A stretch of 64,000 nucleotides of DNA from Permianibacter aggregans (GCF_009756665.1 NZ_CP037953.1:682001-746000), one strand, 5' to 3'. Positions 1-8,968 are shown, counted from the first letter of the stretch. Numbers and translations are program-made. The notes: generated from the letters alone by a model not told the origin.

Positions 1-433
1 TGCAGGTGAGCAAGGGCGTGGTTTTGCGGTCGTCGCCGATGAGGTGCGCAACCTCGCCCAGCGCACTCAGGAGAGCACCAAGGAAATCACGCTAATCATT
101 GAAAACCTGCAGCAAGGTTCACAAAGCGCCGTACAAAACATGATGAACAGCAGCAAGCAAACCCAGAGCACCGGCGAGCAGGCCGAGCGCGCTTACCAAA
201 GCCTGGATAAGATTCGCGAAGCCAACCAAACCATTCTCGACATGACGATGCAAATCGCCACGGCCACCGAGGAGCAAGCGACGGTCGCTGAATCGATTTC
301 GCATAACGTCGTCAAACTGCGTGACTTGTCGATGGATTCGGCGCAACTGATTCAGGATGCCGGAGAAGCCAGCACCTCTTTGTCGGCCGTTGCGGAAGAA
401 TTGAATCAAACGGCGCATAAATTCAACGTGTGA
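1..433 (+). CDS. Methyl-accepting chemotaxis protein, C-terminal fragment
   Basis: The reading frame is open from base 2 and ends at the TGA at 431-433; the start lies upstream of the window. The first visible residues ([20 protein letters not shown]) are the hairpin tip of the cytoplasmic signalling domain, the part that contacts CheA and CheW, and one of the best conserved motifs in bacterial chemoreceptors. About 115 residues of heptad-rich coiled coil with Gln/Ala/Glu-rich stretches follow, as expected for the returning helix that carries methylation sites. No CheB/CheR-docking pentapeptide is seen at the C-terminus (ends KFNV). The sensor domain, and so the stimulus, cannot be judged. 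Family is certain; specificity is unknown. Confidence 0.95.
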   Translation, partial: AGEQGRGFAVVADEVRNLAQRTQESTKEITLIIENLQQGSQSAVQNMMNSSKQTQSTGEQAERAYQSLDKIREANQTILDMTMQIATATEEQATVAESISHNVVKLRDLSMDSAQLIQDAGEASTSLSAVAEELNQTAHKFNV

Positions 434-499
434 TGCGCCCTAATTCTGGTTGGTGATTCACGACGGCAATGCTATGGTCCTGTCTGAAGCGACAGGAGC

Positions 500-1789
500 A
501 TGCCGGTGACCGTCAACATCCAATTACCTGATCTCAGTACGCCAACGGCTGATATGGCAACGTTGGCCGATGAATATCGCAAACAACGGCAAAATACACT
601 GGCACTGTGCGCGCCGTTACAGGCCGAAGATTACGGACTGCAGACAGCGGTCTTCGCCAGCCCGCCACGCCGGCACCTCGGTCACACCACCTGGTTTTTG
701 AAACCTTTATTCTGCGTGAGTTTGTCGCTGACTATCAGCCGGTGCATCTGCTTTATCACACGCTGTTCAATTCCTATTACCAGGGAGTTGGCGATCCGTT
801 TCCGCGCGCAATGCGAGGCGCGCTGTCGCGACCGACCAATGCCGAAGTGCTGGCGTATCGTGATCAGGTTGACGAATCACTGCTGAAGTTTCTGGCCTCA
901 CATTCCTAGCGCGATGTCGCCAAGACAAAAACTATTCGCCAACGTCTGGTGCTTGGCTTGCAACATGAACAACAACATCAGGAATTGCTGCTCTCCGATC
1001 TGCTTTATCACTTCGCGCAAAATCCCTTGTATCCGGCCTATCTTGAATCGTCGATGCCCGTTGTAGGAGAAGCCGATGCGCAGAGTTGGCATGTATATCA
1101 GGGCGGGTTGTTCGAGCTTGGTCACGAGCAAAGCAGTGAACGTTTTGCGTTCGACAACGAAAGTCCGCGTCACCCGGTTTTCCTGGCCCCCCATCGATTG
1201 GCTCGGCGACTGGTCAGCACTGACGAATTTCGGCAGTTCATTGATGATGGAGGCTACCAGCAGGCAAAACTCTGGCTCGCTGATGGCTGGCAATGGCGCC
1301 AGCAGCAGGCGATTGATGCCCCGCTATATTGGCGCCGCGACGCAACTGGCGGCTGGCAGGAGTTCACGCTCTACGGCTTGCATCCACTGAGTGCTGATGC
1401 CGCAGTGGCGCACATCAGTTATTACGAAGCCGACGCGTTTGCCCGTTGGGCAGGAAAACGCCTGCCTACCGAAGCCGAATGGGAGCACGCTGCCGCACAA
1501 TCATCCTTGTCAGAACACGCAGAAGTGCTGCGGGCGCAGTGCAAAATAGATGCGGATTTTTTCGGCCAGCTCTGGCAATGGACCAGCTCTTCCTACACGC
1601 CCTACCCTGGTTTTCAGCCAGCGAGCGGCGCGGTTGGCGAATACAACGGCAAATTCATGTGCAATAATGGTGTGGCGCGGCAGCGCGTGCGTTACGCCCT
1701 ATGCCCACGAACGCTTGAGTTATCGCAACTTCTTTTATCCATCCGATCGCTGGCCATTCAGCGGCATTCGTCTAGCCGACAACGATTAA
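500..1789 (+). pseudogene. egtB: egtB-like hercynine oxygenase, degraded
   Basis: Starts at ATG 500 behind GGAG. Pieces of one EgtB/DinB-plus-FGE-sulfatase protein lie in three phases. Frame 2 carries the N-terminus to HLGHTTWF; the continuation (FETFILREF) is in frame 1, so one T is missing from the T5 run at 695-699. Frame 1 then meets TAG at 907-909 but resumes with GLQHEQQHQELLLSD, the DinB-type iron-ligand region, and runs through KRLPTEAEWEH and the [10 protein letters not shown] segment. A second shift near 1660-1675 moves the conserved end ([20 protein letters not shown]) to frame 2, stopping at 1789. EgtB joins hercynine and a thiol in ergothioneine synthesis. No egtD methyltransferase gene is adjacent; an IS element follows. 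Three separate lesions argue for a true pseudogene, though single-base indels could be sequence errors. Confidence 0.85.
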
Positions 1790-1894
1790 CTGCAATGCTC
1801 AATGGCCCGGCTTCAACACCATGTCTTGTGCAAGCAACAGCCTAACTCAATTCAACACACGCGTATCGGAGTATGCAATTCACTAGAAGCCATC

Positions 1895-2299
1895 TCAAAA
1901 ATAATTCCGAAGTAAAATGACCGTGCAGCCGAGTTGAACGAAGCCTAGAAAGTTATCAGCATGATATTCGTAGCGTACAACCAATCGTCGGAAGTTGTGT
2001 AACCAAGCGAACAACCGTTCAACCTTCCAACGTCTCTTGTATCGACGCAGTTCACGCCCGTCTTGGGTTGGAGCCTTCTTGCGATTTTCTTTATGAGGTG
2101 CAATAAGTGCGGTCGATCGCTCCGATTTCAGTTTTTCATCCAACGGGTCGCTATCATACGCTTTGTCGCCGATTAGTCGCTCTGGAGAGGTTCCAATGAA
2201 CATCGCGTCCAGCGTCGTTTCGACCAACGTCACTTCATGCGGCGAAGCACTTTCAATGCATATGGCGACAGGTAAACCATGACGGTCTGCAATTGCCAT
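1895..2299 (-). CDS. IS5-family transposase, C-terminal frame (OrfB)
   Basis: The conserved DDE catalytic half continues here. The frame is already family-like upstream of its first ATG, from about 2355 ([19 protein letters not shown]), then [12 protein letters not shown], the second catalytic Asp in [10 protein letters not shown], and the third acidic residue in [14 protein letters not shown]. It ends with [15 protein letters not shown], as full-length members do. The upstream conserved residues have no start codon of their own, which supports expression as a fusion with the N-terminal frame through -1 frameshifting rather than as a separate protein. Confidence 0.85.
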   Translation of the reverse strand: MAIADRHGLPVAICIESASPHEVTLVETTLDAMFIGTSPERLIGDKAYDSDPLDEKLKSERSTALIAPHKENRKKAPTQDGRELRRYKRRWKVERLFAWLHNFRRLVVRYEYHADNFLGFVQLGCTVILLRNYF

Positions 2300-2667
2300 G
2301 ATCTTGGTGCCCTTGCCACGCTTGGTTTTGCCAACGCAAAAGCCCCTTTTCTTGCACTGCTGAACGTGCCATCGATAAAGGTTTCGCGAATATCCAAGCC
2401 GCCACGCTCATGTAAATCCGTAGCGAGCCGCTCTAGAACTTGGCGCAAAGTACCGTCTTTTACCCACGCTTGAAATCGTCGGTGGCAGCTTTGGTAAGTC
2501 GGATACTGCTCAGGCAAATCCTGCCAACGAGCACCCGCTTTCAAAATCCACAAAATGCCATCAAGCACCTCTCGCGCAGGCAGAGGTGGGCGACCGCGTC
2601 TGTCCTCTCTTGGTGGCAATTCAAACAGCGGCGCTAGCACCGCCCATTGTTCGTTCATCAGCTTCAT
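2230..2667 (-). CDS. IS5-family transposase, N-terminal frame (OrfA)
   Basis: Starts [18 protein letters not shown] and contains the DUF4096-type N-terminal domain ([30 protein letters not shown]) of IS5/IS427-group transposases. It reaches [13 protein letters not shown], where the Asp belongs to the first acidic catalytic position. After that the family-like sequence moves to the other frame, and the remaining residues here are out-of-frame. The full transposase therefore needs a -1 shift near 2346-2356, in the run that reads AAGAAAAGGGG on the minus strand. Whether this is programmed, as in relatives, or a disabling mutation cannot be told from sequence alone. Confidence 0.85.
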   Translation of the reverse strand: MKLMNEQWAVLAPLFELPPREDRRGRPPLPAREVLDGILWILKAGARWQDLPEQYPTYQSCHRRFQAWVKDGTLRQVLERLATDLHERGGLDIRETFIDGTFSSARKGAFALAKPSVARAPRSWQLQTVMVYLSPYALKVLRRMK

Positions 2668-2964
2668 GACCAGTATATGATCACATCACCAACACTTTGT
2701 CGCCCCCCTATGCCGCTCCAATCACAACGCGCGGAAAAAATTGATCTAAATTCAACAACTTACGAATTGGTGTTTTTGAGATGGCTTCTACGACCAAAAT
2801 GGCCAGAATGGCTTGTAACTGATTGCAAGTATCCATCACCCCACTGCTTTACTGTTCGGCATTGTTGCTTCAGCACAGTGCGACAGCCAGAAATTGCCAG
2901 CAAAGAAGTGCCTTACTCATTTATCACTGTACATACTGATACGCTGCTCGACCATGCAACGGCG

Positions 2965-3840
2965 TCAATCGAAATTCAGCGTTGTCGTGGCATTGGCCGT
3001 GATGGAAACGTTCGCCGCAGTCGTGAACACCAATGGCTGATCCGATTCCGGCAAATCATTTACGGCATCACAGGTATAGGCAGCGGTGTAATTGCCGGGA
3101 GCGAGAAAACCGACGTGATAGCGGTATCGATCATCATCGCGATAAACCAGCACACTGGTCAGTGGTTCCGGATCTCTGCCGTCGACATCATCTGGCGTGA
3201 CATCGACACCACTGTAAACATAAACCGCACCCAACTTCTCGCCTTGACACAAGTTGATAATGCGCGCTTCGGCAATCTCACCACTCAGCGCGCCCACCTG
3301 TTGCAGATCGATCAGGCGCAGAGTTGGTTTCAGAAAATAGCCGGGCTGCCCTACTGGCTCGACAATCGACTTGCGCAAATCAAAATCAATGACAAAGCGC
3401 GCCGTCTGGCCTTCGGCAACGGTGAAGCCCTGATTCAACTTCAAGCCCGTTTGCGCACCGCTTGGAACAAACAACTCATGTTGGAGATTGTCAAACACGA
3501 TGTAGGAATCATAGACATTATCGAACTCAGCATTGACGGCCAGACGAACCCAGTCGTACTCACCGGCGGCAATGGTGTGCTGATCGATTAGCGTCGTGGT
3601 TTCACCGTTTTGCAAGGTCAACAAATCAATGGACTGCGGCGACGCTAAGTTAATCACGACACTGCTGCCATTGCGAGGCTTCAACTCAATGGCGGTAAAC
3701 TCAATGACGACTTGAGTTGCCTCATCGATCGGTGCGTCAGTGATTGCTAACGAGAAGCGTGCGGGGTCGTCACTATCGGAACCACAACCAGCCAGCATAC
3801 CCAAACTCGCCATAACAACAAGTTTCTGATGATTCAGCAT
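2965..3840 (-). CDS. DUF4382-domain lipoprotein
   Basis: The start at 3840 is preferred over an upstream in-frame codon because GGAGG lies just before it. The protein is 291 aa. A short signal peptide ends in the lipobox LAGC with Cys19, so it should be a lipid-anchored envelope protein. The N-terminal half after the signal (RFSLAITDAPIDEATQVVIE, ELKPRNGSSVVINL) fits the DUF4382 beta-sandwich family, which is of unknown function. The C-terminal half has beta-rich segments such as LAPGNYTAAYTC that resemble carrier or adhesion modules. It stands alone between the IS element and an MscS gene in the same orientation; 209 bp separate it from the latter. Family assignment fairly firm, function unknown. 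Confidence 0.75.
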   Translation of the reverse strand: MLNHQKLVVMASLGMLAGCGSDSDDPARFSLAITDAPIDEATQVVIEFTAIELKPRNGSSVVINLASPQSIDLLTLQNGETTTLIDQHTIAAGEYDWVRLAVNAEFDNVYDSYIVFDNLQHELFVPSGAQTGLKLNQGFTVAEGQTARFVIDFDLRKSIVEPVGQPGYFLKPTLRLIDLQQVGALSGEIAEARIINLCQGEKLGAVYVYSGVDVTPDDVDGRDPEPLTSVLVYRDDDRYRYHVGFLAPGNYTAAYTCDAVNDLPESDQPLVFTTAANVSITANATTTLNFD

Positions 3841-4049
3841 AAATACCTCCTTTCCGATGTGTACCCCCAACGTAAAGGAGTCCTGATTATTGACGCCCTT
3901 GAATTAACAAAACGTGAACGTCGACACAGACAGCGTTTCTTGCATAAAAGGGAACACCTAAATACATTAGGGTGCTCAAATTCAGGGCTTTTATCGTAAC
4001 TTGTGATAACTACGCTTTTGTAAATTCCTACACTCTATTAGCCAGCCAT

Positions 4050-4976
4050 TCAGCCAACTGATTTACTCTGAACTGACATTCGCAATTCCGGCACTTCGTC
4101 GATTTTCAGCGTCGCGGCCGCCACGTCTACCGTGCCATCGGTGGCGCGAATTTCTTCCAGTATCCGGGTATACAGCCGGTCTTTGGTCGAACGCCGCACT
4201 TTATAATCAACGACGTAGCGTAAGGTGAAATGAATCGCGTCAATATTGAACGTCATGGCCACCATCGGTTGCACGCTGGCTTTTTCGATCAGGTAACGCC
4301 GGGTGATCGGTTGCCAGGCCGTATCGGCCAATCGCGCATAGTCGCCGACCACTTCTTCGGCGACCTGTTCAATCAGCGAACGCGCCAAATGAAAATCGCT
4401 GTTGCTGTCGAGCGGCACAGTGATTTCGTCCCAGAGGAACGGAAATTCACCAGAATAGTTGTAGACCGGCTCCTTGAACACAAAGCTGTTGGCAACACGT
4501 ACGATACGACCGTTATATTGATCGGCATCGACCCATTCGCCAATCTGCATGATGGTCGTGCGCAACACGGCAATATCAATGACATCGCCCTTGATGCCGC
4601 CAAGCTGTATTCGATCGCCCACCCGATAGAAACCGCCGAAGGAAACCGCTATCCAACCAGCGACACTGGCAATCACTTCCTGCAACGCAAACGCAACACC
4701 AGCGCCGGCCACACCCAGTGCGACGGTCAAGCCACCAAGTTTGTCACTGAATACCAGCGCAATAAAAACAACGGTGATCAGATAACCAACAAAGCTGATG
4801 ACCTTACGGGTTTGGTAGCGTGTGCCGCTGTCACGGATATAACGGGTAGCCGTGCGACGCAATAAACCCGCAACAATAACAATGACCGTAAGGCCAATCA
4901 GCACGATGGTCAGCCTACTGGTCAGCGGATTGTCCAGCCAACGCCCTAACGTTTGTCCGACATCGACATTAATCAT
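4050..4976 (-). CDS. MscS-family mechanosensitive ion channel
   Basis: A 308-aa inner-membrane protein with three predicted transmembrane segments (about residues 21-39, 59-76 and 83-112). The third is the Gly/Ala-rich pore helix (LGVAGAGVAFALQEVIASVAG) typical of MscS. The beta domain follows with the family motif GGFYRVGDRIQLGGIKGDVIDI at about 113-135, then an alpha/beta C-terminal domain. Such channels open under membrane tension and release solutes on hypo-osmotic shock. Length is close to E. coli MscS (286 aa). It is preceded by a 600-bp gene-free region and looks monocistronic. No clear terminator or operator was identified. Confidence 0.92.
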   Translation of the reverse strand: MINVDVGQTLGRWLDNPLTSRLTIVLIGLTVIVIVAGLLRRTATRYIRDSGTRYQTRKVISFVGYLITVVFIALVFSDKLGGLTVALGVAGAGVAFALQEVIASVAGWIAVSFGGFYRVGDRIQLGGIKGDVIDIAVLRTTIMQIGEWVDADQYNGRIVRVANSFVFKEPVYNYSGEFPFLWDEITVPLDSNSDFHLARSLIEQVAEEVVGDYARLADTAWQPITRRYLIEKASVQPMVAMTFNIDAIHFTLRYVVDYKVRRSTKDRLYTRILEEIRATDGTVDVAAATLKIDEVPELRMSVQSKSVG

Positions 4977-5222
4977 GCTGCTCGCTCTTCATACCGTGTC
5001 TCCGCAGTGATCCTCAAGTAGAACCCACATCCTATAAACATAGTCGATGGCCGATGAGGCTCCAGTAACCACGGCATGTTTGTGCGAAATGGCTTACAAC
5101 ATCGCTGCCAATATCGGCGATGTCGTCAGCGCTGGCGCACAAGGCTTTGCGTGAATCCCGAATTGGCGTGGCCAACCGTATCGCTAAGATGCGCAGGCCC
5201 CACCCAACTGGACGGATGTAAG
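4977..5222. other. Gene-free spacer
   Basis: Between the MscS start and the small repeat element at 5223. Both strands contain only short frames without recognisable domains. I see no RNA gene, strong terminator or transposase remnant I can name. It presumably contains the MscS promoter. Confidence 0.4.
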
Positions 5223-5355
5223 GAAGCCATCTCAAAAACGGGTGATGAACTGGACACCAGTAACGATTGACTTGAACGTGCCATGAACACTTTTGAGTAA
5301 CGTTCAATCGCCACGCGCGTGTACCGAATCACCAGCCTGTTTTCGAGATGGCTTC
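5223..5355. mobile_element. Short non-autonomous element with IS5-type ends (133 bp)
   Basis: Left end GAAGCCATCTCAAAAAC and right end (complement) GAAGCCATCTCGAAAAC match the tips of the IS at 1886-2788, with one mismatch inside the inverted repeat. The 133-bp interior has no recognisable gene and differs from the 205-bp elements at 8968 and 10537. No target duplication is evident, so it may be old or rearranged. It lies about 220 bp upstream of the S8 peptidase start and could affect its promoter. Confidence 0.7.
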
Positions 5356-5576
5356 CCGTTGGGGTCTACCGAATGATTCGGTAAAAAAGGATGCTGTCAT
5401 TTTGCGCAATGCCATTTCGGCCGTCATATGCGCTTCATGTTCTCGTAGGCAAATTTTCATCGGTGACGTTGCATCATTCGCTTCGTGCCGCGCGATGTTT
5501 GTCTGTGAGGGGCACAAGGAGGTTCATGAATGGGTTCATGAACGGTGCATTATTTCTTCGCAAGGACTCTATCTTT

Positions 5577-7400
5577 ATGAAAATGCTTTCTCGCAATCTG
5601 GTTTCGTTCTCGGTTTCATTGGCCATTGGCAGCCTGGTTATGGCACCGGCCATCGCCGACGGCAAAGTGCTGGCCAGTAAAAGCAAGGAAATCAATGGTG
5701 TGACCTATCAGTTTGAAAAACTGATGGATAGCACCGGTGAAGTACGTACCGTTGCCCGCGCCAACGGCAAACTGGTCAAAGAGGTGCCTGCCGCGCAATC
5801 GACGCTGGTTGATCCGGCCCTGGCCAAACGTTTGGCATCCGCTGGCGATTATGAATCGCTGAGCGTCAACATCGCCTTGAAGACCGTTGAGTTGGCTGAG
5901 CGCACAGCATCTGAATTCGGCGCGTTTCATTTCTATCGCGGCCGCCTGGTGGAACAAAGCCATAACGGCAAGCCGGTCTACGGCGAAGAAGTGCAAGCGG
6001 CCAATCGCTTGCTCACCGAAGCCGAAGTCAGTGAGCGTGCCGAGCGTATGCAAAAGCAAGCCGCAGTGGCTCGCGATTTCGCCACCCGTCATGATCTGAT
6101 TCGTTTGCCGGCCGTGCAACACGCCATTGAGCAAGGTGCAGCAACGTTGACCATCAATGTCTCTGTGGCGCAACTGCAAAAACTGATTGCTTCGGAAGAT
6201 AAAGATATCGCCGGTATTGAACTCGCGTTCCCGGTCGCCGACCAAATCACCGGCGCGATGCAGAAAACCAATATCACCAGCTACGCGCTGCCTTACAGCA
6301 ATCTGCGCGGCAATGGCATCGGCATCTACATGACCGAAAGTGGTTGCGCTGATGAAGCCGGCCGCACCAACTATGATCGTTTGGCTGGTTCACAAACCGA
6401 TCACTCGCAAAACGTATTCGGCATCATGCGCGCCGTGTCGCCTTCCTCATTCATTTACTGCCGCGGCGGCGCTGTGCTGCCACAGGCCAGTGATCTCGAT
6501 GGTGTTGGTGGCAACCCGGCGATTCGCGTGATCAACCGTTCCAACGGCGGTAACGATACGGTCAATTATTCCACGCTGGATCGCGATTGGGACAACCTGG
6601 CTTACAACAGCAACATCGCGATTTTCAACGCGGCCGGTAACAACGGCACCGGTACCGGCAACATCATTTCACCAGCCAAAGGCTTGAACGTGATGGCCGT
6701 TGGTAACTACAATGATTCGTCAATGGCGATCAACAGTTCGTCGTCATTCGTCAATACCCAACTCGGCAGCGCCAAACCGGAATTCACGGCTCCTGGCACC
6801 AGCATCGCCGCTGGCGGTTTCACGATGACCGGCACCAGCATGGCAGCACCACATGCCGCAGCGTTTGCGGCTGACATGATGTCCGGTTGGAACGTTTATA
6901 TCAGCCGTCCGCAAGTCGTCTATGCCAGCATGATCGCCGGCGCCACCGATGCCATTACCGGCGGCTTCGACAAAGTCGGTCATGGTGGTGTTGATTTCCT
7001 CAGCACTTATTACGATGGTTGGACCTACTACTACACCGGCAGCAATGCCTCCTTCACGACATTTGATGCCGGCGATGGCGTTACCGATGGTTACATTGAC
7101 CGCATCGTCAACATCACCAGCACCTCGAAAAAAGTGCGGGTGGCCATTGCCTGGATGAACCGCGGTAGCTACACCTACGATCACCGCGCTGACGCCCACC
7201 CAATCGGCCAGGATCTGGACCTGTCGATCTACAGCCCGACCGGCGCCTATGTTGGAGGCTCTGCTTCGTTCGACAACCCGTTCGAAGTGGTCAACTTCAC
7301 GCCAACCGCCACCGGTAACTACAAGATCCGCATCAAGCGCTATGCCAACCGCGATACCGCTGCCGGCTTCCGTTTGGGCCTGAAGGTAAATTTGTATTGA
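5577..7400 (+). CDS. Secreted S8 (subtilisin-like) serine peptidase
   Basis: The start at 5577 (AAGGA 10 nt upstream) begins the signal peptide MKMLSRNLVSFSVSLAIGSL ending near APAIADG. An in-frame ATG at 5526 behind AAGGAGG is a real alternative, but it would give a long unusual n-region. The 607-aa product has a propeptide-like region to about residue 215, then an S8 fold. His276 lies in TDHSQNVFGIM, the oxyanion Asn region is NAAGNNG, and the nucleophile Ser421 is in GTSMAAPHAAA. Where the catalytic Asp is expected the sequence reads IYMTESGC, with Glu254 aligned to Asp. Residues from about 480 form a PPC/P-like beta domain (QDLDLSIYSPTGAYV). Likely an exported protease; activity with Glu needs testing. 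A strong terminator follows. Confidence 0.88.
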   Translation: MKMLSRNLVSFSVSLAIGSLVMAPAIADGKVLASKSKEINGVTYQFEKLMDSTGEVRTVARANGKLVKEVPAAQSTLVDPALAKRLASAGDYESLSVNIALKTVELAERTASEFGAFHFYRGRLVEQSHNGKPVYGEEVQAANRLLTEAEVSERAERMQKQAAVARDFATRHDLIRLPAVQHAIEQGAATLTINVSVAQLQKLIASEDKDIAGIELAFPVADQITGAMQKTNITSYALPYSNLRGNGIGIYMTESGCADEAGRTNYDRLAGSQTDHSQNVFGIMRAVSPSSFIYCRGGAVLPQASDLDGVGGNPAIRVINRSNGGNDTVNYSTLDRDWDNLAYNSNIAIFNAAGNNGTGTGNIISPAKGLNVMAVGNYNDSSMAINSSSSFVNTQLGSAKPEFTAPGTSIAAGGFTMTGTSMAAPHAAAFAADMMSGWNVYISRPQVVYASMIAGATDAITGGFDKVGHGGVDFLSTYYDGWTYYYTGSNASFTTFDAGDGVTDGYIDRIVNITSTSKKVRVAIAWMNRGSYTYDHRADAHPIGQDLDLSIYSPTGAYVGGSASFDNPFEVVNFTPTATGNYKIRIKRYANRDTAAGFRLGLKVNLY

Positions 7401-7420
7401 TTCAGTAGTTAGAGCCATAA

Positions 7421-7453
7421 AAAGTGACGGCGGAGACACTCCGCCGTCACTTT
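7421..7453. terminator. Hairpin terminator after the S8 peptidase, probably bidirectional
   Basis: A perfect 14-bp inverted repeat (7421-7434 with 7440-7453, core GTGACGGCGGA) encloses a 5-nt loop. It ends in TTT on the plus strand and has an A-run at the other end, so it could also serve the convergent gene at 7598-8218. Confidence 0.85.
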
Positions 7454-7597
7454 CTTCATGCTTCAAGAGAATTTATTGGTTGCACTAGTAACGCTGCGCG
7501 CTTGCTTCGTCGTAAACGTGAGTAACGAAGCACGCACCTCTGAATCATTGAATCAGATAGGCGACATGTCTGAACTTCGCGTCATTTCAATAATTGC

Positions 7598-8218
7598 TCA
7601 GGGGGTTTTCTTTGCCTTACCTTCCGCTATGGCCTTCGCGATTAACTCGCGAGTTTGATTACTCGCCTGTTCACCAAGCTTTCCAAGCTCATCTCCAACC
7701 GCGTCCATTTGTTCACTGATCGGTTCGATGTGCTCCTCGAACTTGGCCATCTCGGCTTCGAACTCACGCATCATTTCCGGATCGGGGATGCCCTCAACTT
7801 CTGTGATAGCTTCGAACTCCGCCTGGTGAATCTCCATTACGCTGGTGAATTCCTCCATTTGCTTTTCGAGCTTTTCCATTTGCGCTTCTGGTACAGACAG
7901 TGGCTGCCAGACCGCTTCAACGCTTTTGATGATTTCCGGGTCATCGATTAGATAAGTTTTTCCGTCTTGTTTCGCCCACAGGTAAGTGCCTTTGCCATGT
8001 GCCTTGGCGGCTTTCAGCTCTCGGGTATGGCCGACAAATAAATCCCTGCCCTGTTCTCGTATCAATGCATAACTGAGTTCGGATGTTTCGCCATCATCAC
8101 TAGTCAGGTGATGGAAGCCTCGTAGTGTTTCTGCTCGAGTCGTTTCCATGTAGGCGGCTGACCCAAGCAGTGACAGCAGAGTCAGGACAAGGGCTTGGCG
8201 AGTAAATGACAGGTACAT
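7598..8218 (-). CDS. Exported coiled-coil protein of unknown function
   Basis: The start at 8218 has AAGGAG upstream, better than the longer frame from 8245. The 206-aa product opens with a signal peptide (MYLSFTRQALVLTLLSLLGS) and a likely cleavage near TTRA-ETL. Residues 30-90 are mixed; residues about 100-200 are Glu/Met/Lys-rich helices (MEKLEKQMEEF, MMREFEAEMAKFEEHIEP, MDAVGDELGKLGEQ) that should form a long acidic coiled coil. I do not recognise the family. It is periplasmic by prediction. It is transcribed divergently from the DUF4124-type gene at 8483, with 264 bp between them, and convergently with the S8 peptidase. No catalytic motif seen. Confidence 0.7.
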   Translation of the reverse strand: MYLSFTRQALVLTLLSLLGSAAYMETTRAETLRGFHHLTSDDGETSELSYALIREQGRDLFVGHTRELKAAKAHGKGTYLWAKQDGKTYLIDDPEIIKSVEAVWQPLSVPEAQMEKLEKQMEEFTSVMEIHQAEFEAITEVEGIPDPEMMREFEAEMAKFEEHIEPISEQMDAVGDELGKLGEQASNQTRELIAKAIAEGKAKKTP

Positions 8219-8482
8219 TCTGAGCTCCTTTAGCGCGTGAGGCACTGCAAATGGAATGGCGTGTTCTGAGACGGCTTGACGCCCATCTGCTGAAAAAAGT
8301 TTTACTCACATGGAAATCGGTAGGCGGGACAACGCGCGGTCATGACCAGCGAGTTGTCGCTCGGACACCCAGGGCGAACATCAAGCGTCGCCAACCCCTC
8401 CTATTGCCGACCATTGAAACAAACCGCACAATTTGCCTGTCCAATCAGGCAGACTGTGGACTGTCTGCTCCGGAGGCAACAG

Positions 8483-8968
8483 ATGCGAACAACAAGATCC
8501 AAAGCGGCTTTGCTCATCGGATTGTTCAGTATTCCTGTGCTCGCCGCCGACACTACCGTCTACCGTTGCCCCGGAGAAGATGGCGTACCGGTATTCTCCG
8601 ACCAACCTTGTGAAGACGCCGAAATCATCACGATTGAAGACAACGGTAATGCCGGACTGTCGGTCTGGGTGCCGGACCTACCTCCCCTGCCGGAAAAACC
8701 AAAACCAGTTGAAGTAACACCAGCGCCGGTACGAGTGGTCGTTTCGCCAGCGCCACAACCCTATGCTGAACCGGTCTATTACCCATCGCCTTACTTACAC
8801 TCGGTATTCCGTCCGCGCCGCCACCATCACGGTCACGATGATTTCCATCCGCCATTACGCCGGCCACCGCGAGGTGAACCGCCGCGACCACCAAGAGAAA
8901 ACACGCCACCGCCCCAACCTCGCCGAACTACGGTGGAGATTCCGGATAAATATCAGCGGAAAGACTAG
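8483..8968 (+). CDS. Exported Pro/His-rich protein with DUF4124-like N-terminus
   Basis: Starts at ATG 8483 behind CGGAGG; 161 aa. A signal peptide (MRTTRSKAALLIGLFSIPVL) ends at AA-DTT. The segment VYRCPGEDGVPVFSDQPC resembles DUF4124, a short domain found in many exported proteins of Gram-negative bacteria. The remaining 110 residues are low complexity: Pro-rich repeats, then a His-rich patch (RPRRHHHGHDDFHPP) that could bind metal, then Arg/Pro-rich sequence. The TAG stop at 8966-8968 uses the flanking TA and the first G of the mobile element that begins at 8968. The other side of the element also reads TAG, so the stop would exist without the insertion. Function unknown. Confidence 0.75.
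   Translation: MRTTRSKAALLIGLFSIPVLAADTTVYRCPGEDGVPVFSDQPCEDAEIITIEDNGNAGLSVWVPDLPPLPEKPKPVEVTPAPVRVVVSPAPQPYAEPVYYPSPYLHSVFRPRRHHHGHDDFHPPLRRPPRGEPPRPPRENTPPPQPRRTTVEIPDKYQRKD

Larger units (their letters stand above)
1886..2788 (-). mobile_element. IS5-family insertion sequence (903 bp)
   Basis: The element is bounded by a perfect 16-bp inverted repeat, GAAGCCATCTCAAAAA at 1886-1901 and its complement at 2773-2788. TA flanks both ends, consistent with a 2-bp target duplication. It contains one transposase gene split into two overlapping frames on the minus strand, the layout typical of the IS427 group of the IS5 family. It sits about 100 bp past the end of the broken egtB. The same ends occur on three smaller elements in this window, so this copy or a relative probably supplies their transposase. 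Confidence 0.9.

Noticed and set aside
500-886. Separate 128-residue gene at the egtB 5' end
   Set aside because: Its second half is out-of-frame noise after the T5 run, while the EgtB continuation sits in the neighbouring frame.
2647-3591. 314-residue plus-strand frame across the IS end and the DUF4382 gene
   Set aside because: It bridges an IS end and is antisense to a lipoprotein gene with a good start and signal peptide, so it is a chance frame.
5371-5394. Terminator-like hairpin TACCGAAT/ATTCGGTA before the S8 peptidase
   Set aside because: On the plus strand the stem is followed by A residues rather than T. On the minus strand the T-run precedes the stem, so it does not have terminator shape in either direction.
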